Of a stretch of DNA of 7,614 nucleotides, positions 1-5,841 are shown piece after piece. Numbering within the stretch: the first letter of the stretch is position 1; each line of letters begins with the position of its first letter. Source of the DNA: Heteroruminococcus sp964369885 (GTDB taxonomy: Bacteria > Bacillota > Clostridia > Oscillospirales > Ruminococcaceae); the NCBI GenBank assembly GCA_964369885.1, contig CAYJGQ010000100.1, positions 1 to 7,614 on the forward strand, read 5' to 3'. A program made the translations under genes and the position numbers. The notes under the pieces are model-generated. The model had not been told where the DNA came from and ran no database searches. It was given only the letters and a program-made list of their open reading frames with translations.

Positions 1-89
1 TTTTTCAAAAGGTGGCAGGGGTGTGGGGACAGCGTCCCCACGGTCTTGACCTTTCATGTGAGCGACAGGGGTAAAGCCCCACGGTCTTG
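1..89. repeat. Dispersed palindromic repeat, copy 1 (cut by window edge)
   Basis: Bases 1-37 match 5707-5743 at 36 of 37 positions, in the same orientation. Within it, GTGGGGAC (23-30) and GTCCCCAC (34-41) form a perfect 8-bp inverted repeat around AGC. The single difference from copy 2 (A31 versus G5737) lies in that loop, so pairing is kept. The 13-mer CCCCACGGTCTTG occurs at 36-48 and again at 77-89, and GGGG-TAAAG-CCCC (68-80 region) can form a further small hairpin. Read on the minus strand, the element begins 7 nt after the nrdJ stop codon. It may serve as a 3'-end RNA structure for nrdJ, but no U-tract follows the hairpin, so I do not call it a terminator. The left end lies outside the window. 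Confidence 0.8.
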
Positions 90-96
90 TGTGTGG

Positions 97-2361
97 TTAG
101 TTACATTTAGAGTAGCCACAGCTACGACAGCTCACACAGCCACCCTCGTGCTCAAGCAGTTCGTGGCATTCGGGGCAAAAGCGTGTGTCCTCATGGTCGG
201 TGGGGTTTTGGACGGGCTGTGTGGCGGTGGTGCTTTGCTCGCTGATCATGGGTGCTGCCTTGGCTTTCTTTTGCTCCTCAAGATGGGTTTCCACCTTCTT
301 TATGGCACGGGCAATGGCATCAGGACAGGAGGTGCATTCCATCCCCTTTTGACGAATGGTTGAGGGGCAACGAATACCCCGCAGTTGATGAAGTATTTCA
401 TCAATATTAATACCACTGCGCAGAGCAATAGAGGCAAGACGAGCCGTGGCCTCGGACTGGGAGGGGCAACCGCCGGCCTTACCTGTTGAGGTAAAGACCT
501 CGCATATGCCGTTTTCATCGTAATTTACGGTGATGTACAAATTACCGCAACCAATGCGGGTGCGCTGGGTTATACCATAGGTAACGGCAGGGCGTGGGCG
601 GGGCAGAATTTTGCCGTACTCGGTGGAGGGGGCGCTCTCCTTGCCGTCGTTTACCTTGCCGATGTTGAGCACCTGATTGTCACGGCTACCGTCACGGTAG
701 ATGGTAACCCCCTTGCAGTCCTGGTTGTAGGCCAACATAAACACCTGGCGCACCTCCTCGGGGGTGGCCTCATTTGGGAAGTTTACGGTTTTGGACACAG
801 CGTTGTCGGTAAAACGCTGGAAAGCGGCCTGTATTTTTACGTGATATGTCGGAGAGATGTCATGCGAACATACAAACACACGGCGCATGTCCTCTGGCAA
901 CTTCTCAATATGCGCAAGACTGCCGGCCTGTGCAATTTCCTGCATCAGGGCATTGTCTTGCGACAAATCCATGCCATCAAGGGTTTCCTGAAGTATGGGG
1001 CTTAGCTCTACAAGCTGGGTATTATCCATTACATTGCGTATGTAGGCATAGGCAAACACAGGTTCTACCCCTGAGGAACATCCGGCAATTATAGACAACG
1101 TGCCGGTGGGGGCAATTGTGGTGACGGTGGCATTGCGCAGGGGTGGGCCATCCTTATAGGTGCTTTGGTCAAACAGTGGGAAAGCACCACGAATTTCGGC
1201 CAACTTTTGGGAGGCTGCGCGCCCCTCCTGCGATACAAATTCCATGACCTTTTCGGCAAGGTCTACCGCCTCGGGGGAGTTATAAGGAACTCCCATGCGC
1301 AGTAGCATGTCGGCAAAACCCATCACACCAAGGCCTATTTTGCGTGTAAGACGGGTGGTGTGGGCAATCTCCTCAAGGGGATATTTATTAACGTCTATTA
1401 CGTTGTCCAAAAAGTGCACAGCAAGCTTTACGGTGCAGCGCAGCTTGTCCCAGTCCACCTCAACACTGCCGGCATCGGCCGTGAGCATACGCCCAAGGTT
1501 TATCGAGCCAAGGTTGCAGGATTCATGGGGTAGCAGGGGCTGTTCGCCGCAGGGGTTGGTGCTTTCAATCTCTCCCTGAGAGGGCACCACATTGTCACGG
1601 TTAAGGCGGTCAAGGAAGATGATACCCGGCTCGCCATTGCGCCATGCGCCCTGCACAATCTTGTCAAACACCGCGGCGGCGTTTAGGCTACCAACCACGT
1701 CGCCCGAGTGTGGGTCAACAAGGTTGTAATCACTCCCAAGTTGTACCGCCTGCATGAACTTCTCGGTTATGCCCACCGACAAATTAAAGTTTGTAATGTC
1801 AACATTGTCCTTTTTTGCATCTATAAACTGCAGTATGTCGGGATGGTCTACACGCAAGATACCCATATTTGCGCCACGGCGTGTGCCACCCTGCTTTACG
1901 GCCTCGGTGGCCATGTTAAACACCCTCATAAAACTAATGGGACCTGAGGCCACGCCACCTGTCGAGCGCACGGTACTGCCGCTTGAGCGCAGTCGGGAAA
2001 AGGAAAAACCTGTGCCGCCCCCGGATTTATGTATTAGTGCCGCCTGCTTTACCGCCTCAAAAATATCCTCCATACTGTCGGCTATGGGCAGTACAAAACA
2101 GGCCGAAAGCTGACCAAGGTCCCTGCCGGCATTCATAAGCGTTGGGGAGTTTGGCAAAAACTCAAGGTCGGTCATGGTTTTGTAAAAGCGGCGCGAAAGC
2201 TCGGCCGTGTCGGCTTTTTTGTCGTAGATTAGGTCGGCGGCGGCAATTGTGTCGGCCACACGTTCAAACATATCCTCCACACGCTCGCAGGGTTGTCCGT
2301 TTTCATCCTTTTTAAGATAACGTTTTTCTAAAACTGCTATGGCGTTCTTTCCAAATTTCAT
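97..2361 (-). CDS. nrdJ: Adenosylcobalamin-dependent (class II) ribonucleoside reductase
   Basis: This cytoplasmic enzyme reduces ribonucleotides to deoxyribonucleotides, using coenzyme B12 to generate a thiyl radical; it needs no oxygen and no NrdB partner. The 754-residue product has the expected landmarks: FLPNSPTLMNAG (68-79), LSACFVLP with redox Cys88, a glycine-rich GGGTGFSFSRLR segment (114-125), and NPCGEQ (269-274) with radical-bearing Cys271 and Glu273. Cys282 (SCNLGSINLG) is the likely partner of Cys88, and APTGTLSIIAGCSSGVEP (417-434) follows. Catalytic roles are assigned by analogy with Thermotoga NrdJ. Residues ~595-690 form a TSCPD domain (CTSCPD at 676-681). The end is a zinc-ribbon-like tail with cysteines 729, 732, 742, 745, 748 and 753, as expected for delivering reducing equivalents. 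There is no N-terminal ATP-cone. The ATG is preceded by GAGGG with 7-nt spacing. The gene appears monocistronic and complete. The identification is secure; di- versus triphosphate substrate cannot be told from sequence. Confidence 0.97.
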   Translation of the reverse strand: MKFGKNAIAVLEKRYLKKDENGQPCERVEDMFERVADTIAAADLIYDKKADTAELSRRFYKTMTDLEFLPNSPTLMNAGRDLGQLSACFVLPIADSMEDIFEAVKQAALIHKSGGGTGFSFSRLRSSGSTVRSTGGVASGPISFMRVFNMATEAVKQGGTRRGANMGILRVDHPDILQFIDAKKDNVDITNFNLSVGITEKFMQAVQLGSDYNLVDPHSGDVVGSLNAAAVFDKIVQGAWRNGEPGIIFLDRLNRDNVVPSQGEIESTNPCGEQPLLPHESCNLGSINLGRMLTADAGSVEVDWDKLRCTVKLAVHFLDNVIDVNKYPLEEIAHTTRLTRKIGLGVMGFADMLLRMGVPYNSPEAVDLAEKVMEFVSQEGRAASQKLAEIRGAFPLFDQSTYKDGPPLRNATVTTIAPTGTLSIIAGCSSGVEPVFAYAYIRNVMDNTQLVELSPILQETLDGMDLSQDNALMQEIAQAGSLAHIEKLPEDMRRVFVCSHDISPTYHVKIQAAFQRFTDNAVSKTVNFPNEATPEEVRQVFMLAYNQDCKGVTIYRDGSRDNQVLNIGKVNDGKESAPSTEYGKILPRPRPAVTYGITQRTRIGCGNLYITVNYDENGICEVFTSTGKAGGCPSQSEATARLASIALRSGINIDEILHQLRGIRCPSTIRQKGMECTSCPDAIARAIKKVETHLEEQKKAKAAPMISEQSTTATQPVQNPTDHEDTRFCPECHELLEHEGGCVSCRSCGYSKCN

Positions 2362-2385
2362 CTCTTTACCCTCAACTTTACTCTA

Positions 2386-2433
2386 CCTTAATATATTTTG
2401 ATTTTACCTCTTTGGGTCTATTATATATTGTAG
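2386..2433 (-). promoter_or_regulatory. nrdJ promoter -10 with two NrdR-box-like sites
   Basis: A perfect TATAAT lies at 2425-2420 on the minus strand, about 60 nt upstream of the nrdJ ATG. Its -35 would fall inside the N gap. Two stretches with an ATATAT core (2418-2433 and 2386-2401) each match the NrdR-box consensus ACACWATATATWGTGT at 11 of 16 positions. They are separated by exactly 16 bp, the usual NrdR pair spacing, and the upstream one covers the -10. The flanks are degenerate and the region is AT-rich, so the -10 is reasonable but NrdR control is a hypothesis. Confidence 0.4.
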
Positions 2434-2434
2434 T

Positions 2435-2534
2435 NNNNNNNNNNNNNNNNNNNNNNNNNNNNNNNNNNNNNNNNNNNNNNNNNNNNNNNNNNNNNNNNNN
2501 NNNNNNNNNNNNNNNNNNNNNNNNNNNNNNNNNN
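2435..2534. other. Assembly gap (100 N)
   Basis: Exactly 100 N, the conventional filler for a gap of unknown length. It removes the upstream half of the nrdJ control region (the -35 and any riboswitch or further operator). It begins right after the T-tract of the terminator for the neighbouring surface-protein gene. Whether genes are missing cannot be told. Confidence 0.99.
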
Positions 2535-2586
2535 AAAACCCCACCCCGAGCGCCCTTCGGAGAACGGGGCTTTGGGTGGGGGTTTT
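2535..2586 (-). terminator. Rho-independent terminator of the NPNTG surface-protein gene
   Basis: AAAACCCCACCC (2535-2546) pairs with GGGTGGGGGTTTT (2574-2586), leaving one extra G. Inside, CCCCG/CGGGG or CCGA/TCGG can pair further. On the minus strand the stem starts 31 nt after the stop codon and ends in TTTT at the gap edge. The A and T ends make it potentially bidirectional, so it could also stop transcripts entering from the nrdJ side. Confidence 0.8.
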
Positions 2587-2617
2587 AGCTTAAAACATCA
2601 GCCTATACTTTTAGGGC

Positions 2618-3640
2618 TTACTTCTTGCGGATGATCATAGCACCGCCGGCAATAAGCGAAACAACAGCCATAGCAGCGGCCACGCCTACAATATCGTTAG
2701 CGCCGGTGTTGGGGTTTTGCTCGTTTTTATCCTCGTCGGTGTCCTCTTCGCCTGCAACATCCTCGCCGGCTTCCAAAGCAGAGCTTACCTTATCGGCAGA
2801 TACAACATAGCTACCAAGCTTAGAGGTGCTCCACTCGTAGGTGTTGTCATCCTCGTTTAGCTTGATGTTTACTTCGCGCAGAGTGCCGCCTACATTCTCG
2901 TAGACAAACAGGTCCTCAAAGTAGTCGGCATCCACAGACAAAGTGGCGCTGTTTTGTAGCGAGGGGCTACCCTCAAAGTCAAAGTAGTAAAAATCAAAGT
3001 CGCCATCTTCATTGTACTTGTCCTCAACGTCATCATCGGAATCTTCGTTGATGAATACAAATACTTCTTCGTCACGGTCCATCTTTAGCAGAGCCTTTAG
3101 CATGGTGGAACCCGAAGTGAAGGCTACATAGCCGGGGTACTCGCTACCGCAACGGTAGATGGTGTTGTTAAGATCAGCCGAATACTCATCTGCATCCTCG
3201 GCGTCCTTCATGCCCTCAACGTCCTCAACACGGTTAGAAACGCTCAGCATATCGGTGCCTTCGCTTACAAATTCGTACTCGGTCTTGTGGTCTTCCTTAG
3301 AACGTAGGGTGATGGTGCCCTCAAGATCCTTAGCAACATCAATGGTGTAGTTCTCGTGAAGGGTGATAAGCACATCGCCGTCGGTATCATTGATGCGCAC
3401 ATCGTCTACCATAGCACCGCCAACGGTCCACTTAACCGACACGGTGTAGTTGTCACGGTCAATGGCGTCCATAGCAACGGGATCGCCTGCTGTCACCTGT
3501 GTAAATTTTGCAGCCTCCAAAGAAATGGTGCTGCCGGGGGCGTAGGTGTTGCCCTCGATGGGAGCGTCGGCTGCCATTGCAACCGCACCCATGGTTGCTA
3601 CCATGGATAGGGAAAGAGCCAGAGCAATAATCTTTTTCAT
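2618..3640 (-). CDS. Secreted acidic surface protein with NPNTG sorting signal
   Basis: The 340-residue precursor belongs to no family I can name. Residues 1-23 are a signal peptide (MKKIIALALSL start, likely cleavage at AMA|AD). The mature part is strongly acidic, with runs such as EDSDDDVEDKYNEDGDFD (199-216), and looks beta-rich. Residues ~167-282 are homologous to the neighbouring divergent gene: matching patterns include GYV.F, DKY, YY.F.G.P...N.ATL.V and SYVVS. The C-terminus is a wall-anchoring signal: NPNTG (309-313), a hydrophobic segment (~316-336) and a RKK tail. A sortase would be expected to attach it to peptidoglycan, but none is encoded here. I chose the ATG at 3640 because GGAGG lies 8 nt upstream; an in-frame TTG at 3655, which would add five residues, overlaps that GGAGG and is not a credible start. 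The gene appears monocistronic. A structural or adhesive surface role is only inference. Confidence 0.92.
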   Translation of the reverse strand: MKKIIALALSLSMVATMGAVAMAADAPIEGNTYAPGSTISLEAAKFTQVTAGDPVAMDAIDRDNYTVSVKWTVGGAMVDDVRINDTDGDVLITLHENYTIDVAKDLEGTITLRSKEDHKTEYEFVSEGTDMLSVSNRVEDVEGMKDAEDADEYSADLNNTIYRCGSEYPGYVAFTSGSTMLKALLKMDRDEEVFVFINEDSDDDVEDKYNEDGDFDFYYFDFEGSPSLQNSATLSVDADYFEDLFVYENVGGTLREVNIKLNEDDNTYEWSTSKLGSYVVSADKVSSALEAGEDVAGEEDTDEDKNEQNPNTGANDIVGVAAAMAVVSLIAGGAMIIRKK

Positions 3641-3648
3641 TTTTCGTT

Positions 3649-3653
3649 CCTCC
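3649..3653 (-). promoter_or_regulatory. Ribosome binding site that fixes the ATG at 3640
   Basis: GGAGG sits 8 nt before ATG AAA AAG, the start of a typical signal peptide. Because the alternative TTG start at 3655 overlaps this site, the shorter reading is preferred. Confidence 0.85.
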
Positions 3654-3680
3654 AATAGGAAATTATCGAGGCTGACCTCT

Positions 3681-3691
3681 CCGACAGTCGG
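3681..3691. repeat. Inverted repeat CCGACAGTCGG in the 5' leader
   Basis: This is a perfect palindrome with 5-bp arms around a single A, about 40 nt upstream of the minus-strand ATG. Flanking CTCT (3677-3680) and GAGAG (3696-3700 region) could extend it as a hairpin with an internal loop. It could be an operator or a leader-RNA hairpin. It is short and no regulator is identified. Confidence 0.4.
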
Positions 3692-3705
3692 CCTGTGAGA
3701 GCAAG

Positions 3706-3738
3706 TTTATGACAAGATGGCAACAAAGGCAAGTCCAA
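3706..3738 (-). promoter_or_regulatory. Possible promoter of the NPNTG surface-protein gene
   Basis: On the minus strand, TGT-CATAAA (-10 hexamer 3711-3706 with a TGN extension) lies upstream of the start and would give a leader of roughly 60 nt. TTGGAC (3738-3733) resembles a -35 but is 21 bp away, longer than ideal. An inverted repeat, CCAAAA-N7-TTTTGG (3735-3753), overlaps this -35. It is weak as a promoter call. Confidence 0.3.
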
Positions 3739-4029
3739 AAGTTACCGTTTTGGCATATTGGAAATAACTTTCACCACCTACTGGATTATGATGGGGCAAC
3801 AGGCAAAATACGGCGCAGTTTGCGACAAAAAAACCCTGAATTTCCAATGCGACCAACAGCCAAGTTCGTCGGGGTGGGTGCAAAAATTTACGCCTATGTG
3901 GAATTTGGGTTATTTTACGCACAGTATTTTTTCCAACATTTGGATAAAATCAGTGTTGTTTAGAGCAAAACATTTATTTTTAACGAAAAAAACGAGGAAA
4001 AACATTACATTTAAGGAAAAAAACTTAAT

Positions 4030-4057
4030 TTGTATTGCAATAAAATGCGTTGTATTG
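4030..4057 (+). repeat. Direct repeat TTGTATTG, 20-bp period, upstream of the plus-strand surface gene
   Basis: Two identical octamers at 4030-4037 and 4050-4057 start 20 bp apart, close to two helical turns. They lie just upstream of, or overlap, the likely promoter of the gene starting at 4111. That arrangement suits a dimeric activator or repressor, but chance in AT-rich DNA is possible. Confidence 0.4.
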
Positions 4058-4085
4058 TACACTTTATATAATAAGGGACTATAAT
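4056..4085 (+). promoter_or_regulatory. Promoter region of the plus-strand surface-protein gene
   Basis: There are two perfect TATAAT hexamers, at 4067-4072 and 4080-4085. The second has TGTACA (4056-4061, 4 of 6 to TTGACA) with an 18-bp spacer. The first has no good -35 at 15-18 bp. Use of the second would leave only a short leader before the ribosome binding site TGGAGG (4096-4101). Confidence 0.45.
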
Positions 4086-4110
4086 ATCCATCTAATGGAG
4101 GTTTTGCAGT

Positions 4111-5361
4111 ATGAAAAAACTGTTTGCACTACTAAGCGTTGTATTTTGCATTTTTGTTATTAGCACCACGGCCATGGCCGCCAGCGAGTTTATACTTGAT
4201 AGTGGCACCCTTGGTCTTGAGGATCAGCTCCTGCCCGACACCACATATCGCTACGAGCTTTATGTTGATGGGCATAAGGTTGATGTAAGTAGCAGTAATT
4301 TTGAAATTGACAAGGAAACCAACGACGGTGGTTCCTATATAAGCTCATTTGGCACAAGTGGTGGCGAGGTTGTTGTGTCCACCCGTTCGAGCTATACCAT
4401 CCACTCGGATGACCCCAAATATATAAACCTTGATATGGATCTTGAGGCCCGCAAGGATATTGAGGATGGAAACGGTAATGTAATTGTGTATGAGGGTGAT
4501 CGTTTTAGCTTTGACATTTCCGAGGACTACGGCAATGATTTGATTATTGTTACAGGTTATGACTCCATAAGTTCGGCCGACTACTACGACGGTGGTGCAG
4601 GCAGAGCTGTTTACTACGCAGAGGATGAGCGCGGCTATGTTATCTTTGAAGAAAGCAGCATGGATGCCGCAATAAAATTCAACACCGGCGAGCGCATATA
4701 TGTTGATATATATACAAACCCCATCTCGGCTGTGAGTGACAAGTACGACACAAGCGGCGCGAGCATTGATTACTATCAGTTTGCAGGCAAGCCTGCCATA
4801 CGCAATACCGCCACACTTACCGTAGGCGGAGGTTTTTCCTACGTTTACCACATGGAGGACGACGGCACCCTTACTCGCTTGGATGCCGATGAGTCGAGCG
4901 GCAAGCTTACATGGGATGTAAGCGGAAACCTTGAGAGCTACGTGGTGTCCACCAAGGCTTTGGTGGCCGAGTCTACCGGCAGCGATGACTCGCAGAGTGG
5001 TGGCGAAACCACAACCGAGCAGTCGCAGGCGGCAACCACCACGCCCTCCACACCCTCTACAACCACACCTACAACACCCTCGGTCACAACACCTTCGGTG
5101 CCCGCCACAGATAATACCATCGATGGCCCTGCACCGGTTGACCCTGCAAAGCAGGACCCCCCCGAGCAGTCCTCCGAGGATGACAGCCTGATTATAAGCA
5201 GTGCACCCGAGCAGGAAATTCCCACAATTGGGGAGACTACCGACAGTTCGACACAACCCTCCTGGCTTGTATTTGTGCTAATTGGCCTTTGCATTGTGGT
5301 TGTTGGCGCCTGCATATTTGTTATAGGTGGCGGACAGGGCGGACGTCACAGCAAAAAGTAA
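4111..5361 (+). CDS. Secreted membrane-anchored protein, paralogue of the divergent NPNTG protein
   Basis: The 416-residue protein is of unknown function. Residues 1-23 are a signal peptide (MKKLFALLSVVF, cleavage likely at AMA|AS). Residues ~24-282 form the ectodomain; its last ~110 residues match the divergent neighbour (GYVIF, SDKYD, DYYQFAGKPAIRNTATLTV, LESYVVSTK at 274-282), with a similar SYTI segment earlier. Residues ~287-350 are a Ser/Thr/Pro-rich stalk with TTPS/TPST-type repeats, suited to spanning the wall. A single transmembrane helix (~384-406) and a short basic end (GGRHSKK) follow. No LPXTG or NPXTG signal precedes the helix (IPTIGE at 370-375 does not fit), so it is predicted to stay in the membrane rather than be sortase-linked. 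TGGAGG lies 9 nt before the ATG. Most likely the pair arose by duplication followed by a change of C-terminal anchor. Confidence 0.92.
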   Translation: MKKLFALLSVVFCIFVISTTAMAASEFILDSGTLGLEDQLLPDTTYRYELYVDGHKVDVSSSNFEIDKETNDGGSYISSFGTSGGEVVVSTRSSYTIHSDDPKYINLDMDLEARKDIEDGNGNVIVYEGDRFSFDISEDYGNDLIIVTGYDSISSADYYDGGAGRAVYYAEDERGYVIFEESSMDAAIKFNTGERIYVDIYTNPISAVSDKYDTSGASIDYYQFAGKPAIRNTATLTVGGGFSYVYHMEDDGTLTRLDADESSGKLTWDVSGNLESYVVSTKALVAESTGSDDSQSGGETTTEQSQAATTTPSTPSTTTPTTPSVTTPSVPATDNTIDGPAPVDPAKQDPPEQSSEDDSLIISSAPEQEIPTIGETTDSSTQPSWLVFVLIGLCIVVVGACIFVIGGGQGGRHSKK

Positions 5362-5393
5362 GCCCTTTACCCACAAACGCATAAAACTAAAAC

Positions 5394-5433
5394 AAAACAC
5401 CGACACCACAAATTAGTGGCGTCGGTGTTTTTT
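5394..5433 (+). terminator. Rho-independent terminator of the plus-strand surface-protein gene
   Basis: ACACCGAC-a-CCAC (5397-5409) pairs with GTGG-c-GTCGGTGT (5416-5428): 12 bp with one A.C mismatch and a 6-nt loop AAATTA. A run of T follows to 5433. Counting the flanking A/T, the outer stem reaches 11 bp. It sits 32 nt after the stop codon, and the A-rich left side could let it act on the minus strand too. Confidence 0.93.
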
Positions 5434-5593
5434 AATGCGCTGTGTGTCCTTTGCCTTTATGCCCTTGCCAATGGCAGAGCCTATAAAAAATTTTATTTTA
5501 ATTGGTGCAGGGGTATTGTGCAGTGTGGCAACCGCCCCATGCGTCAAACAAATCTGATAAGCCCATTTGATAATGTATATGTGGGGACTGGCG
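5434..5593. other. Intergenic stretch without recognisable gene
   Basis: I see no credible gene here. Frames open on both strands either run through the terminator or into the N gap and have no ribosome binding site. The only small symmetry is TGCCAATGGCA (5466-5476). Composition shifts from AT-rich (around 5480-5510) to GC-rich near 5590, where the structured module begins, which may mark the left boundary of an inserted element. Confidence 0.6.
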
Positions 5594-5682
5594 ACAGGCG
5601 ACGGGGTGGTTGCTCGCCGAGCCTGCGAGGCGATAAGGCAACACGGCCGGAGCGTCACCCGGGTCGACGAATATGCGCCTGT
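5594..5682. other. GC-rich module with nested complementary stems, possible structured RNA or mobile-element core
   Basis: Three complementary pairs nest inside one another. ACAGGCG (5594-5600) pairs with CGCCTGT (5676-5682). GGGTG (5604-5608) pairs with CACCC (5656-5660). GTTGCTCGCC (5609-5618) pairs with GGCGA (5629-5633) and GCAAC (5638-5642), with TAAG bulged and a 10-nt loop. It is much more GC-rich than the DNA to its left and is followed 19 nt later by the palindromes of repeat copy 2, so it may be part of the same element. I recognise no RNA family, and the strand is undetermined. Confidence 0.45.
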
Positions 5683-5743
5683 GAGCGGCAAAAGTTTTCG
5701 TCCACCTTTTTCAAAAGGTGGCAGGGGTGTGGGGACGGCGTCC

Positions 5744-5753
5744 NNNNNNNNNN
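5744..5753. other. Assembly gap (10 N)
   Basis: Ten N fall inside the 3' arm of the GTGGGGAC hairpin of repeat copy 2. Copy 1 predicts that only about five bases (CCACG-like) would be needed here to reach the conserved CGGTCTTG, so the gap plus the following stretch probably stands for very little true sequence. Confidence 0.97.
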
Positions 5754-5830
5754 ATTTGGGGGGGGTGGGGGCAAATTTTTTGGCCCCCCTTTTTAAATCG
5801 GGGGGGGGGGGGGGGGGCCGGGGGCCCCCC
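5754..5830. other. Homopolymer-rich stretch, probable sequencing or assembly artefact
   Basis: This stretch holds several G and C runs, including 18 consecutive G (5800-5817), beside the 10-N gap and inside a repeat that forms GC hairpins. Copy 1 has nothing comparable at this position. Poly-G read-through or a collapsed-repeat join is the simplest explanation. Confidence 0.7.
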
Positions 5831-5841
5831 CGGTCTTGGGT

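Larger units (their letters stand above)
3641..4110. other. Divergent intergenic region between the two surface-protein genes
   Basis: These 470 bases separate the two divergent start codons and must hold both promoters. The part nearest the plus-strand gene (~3890-4090) is very AT-rich. Open frames exist here but have no convincing ribosome binding sites or protein-like composition. Structures seen are CCGACAGTCGG (3681-3691), CCAAAA-N7-TTTTGG (3735-3753) and a direct repeat TTGTATTG (4030-4037 and 4050-4057). No tRNA or recognised riboswitch is apparent. Confidence 0.7.
5702..5838. repeat. Dispersed palindromic repeat, copy 2 (interrupted by gap and low-quality sequence)
   Basis: Positions 5707-5743 match window bases 1-37 with one difference. 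To the left, CCACCTTTT (5702-5710) and AAAAGGTGG (5713-5721) form a perfect 9-bp inverted repeat around TC, the left arm of which is cut off in copy 1. The sequence then starts the GTGGGGAC hairpin but breaks at the 10-N gap after GTCC. Past the gap and a poly-G stretch, CGGTCTTG (5831-5838) reappears, as at 41-48 in copy 1. On the minus strand it begins 3 nt after the stop of the 104-residue membrane protein gene. Confidence 0.8.

Noticed and set aside
2435..2534. Cobalamin riboswitch controlling nrdJ
   Set aside because: The upstream region is mostly lost in the gap and the remaining 73 bases show no B12-box, so there is nothing to support it.
3818..3832. Possible Spo0A box (TTTGTCGCAA on the minus strand)
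   Set aside because: It needs an inserted base relative to the TGTCGAA consensus and lies far from either start codon.
3758..4084. Small plus-strand open frames in the divergent intergenic region
   Set aside because: They overlap the promoter region, have no GGAGG-type site, and encode low-complexity Lys/Phe/Ile sequence expected from AT-rich DNA.
4345..5256. 303-codon open frame on the minus strand, antisense to the membrane-anchored surface gene
   Set aside because: Its composition is Cys/Gly/Arg-rich with no family resemblance and no ribosome binding site, and the plus-strand frame has a signal peptide, stalk, helix, good ribosome binding site and terminator. It is a shadow of that gene.
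5413..5796. Open frames on both strands across the terminator, nested stems and N gap
   Set aside because: They run through a strong terminator and into N or poly-G sequence, lack ribosome binding sites and have unlikely compositions.
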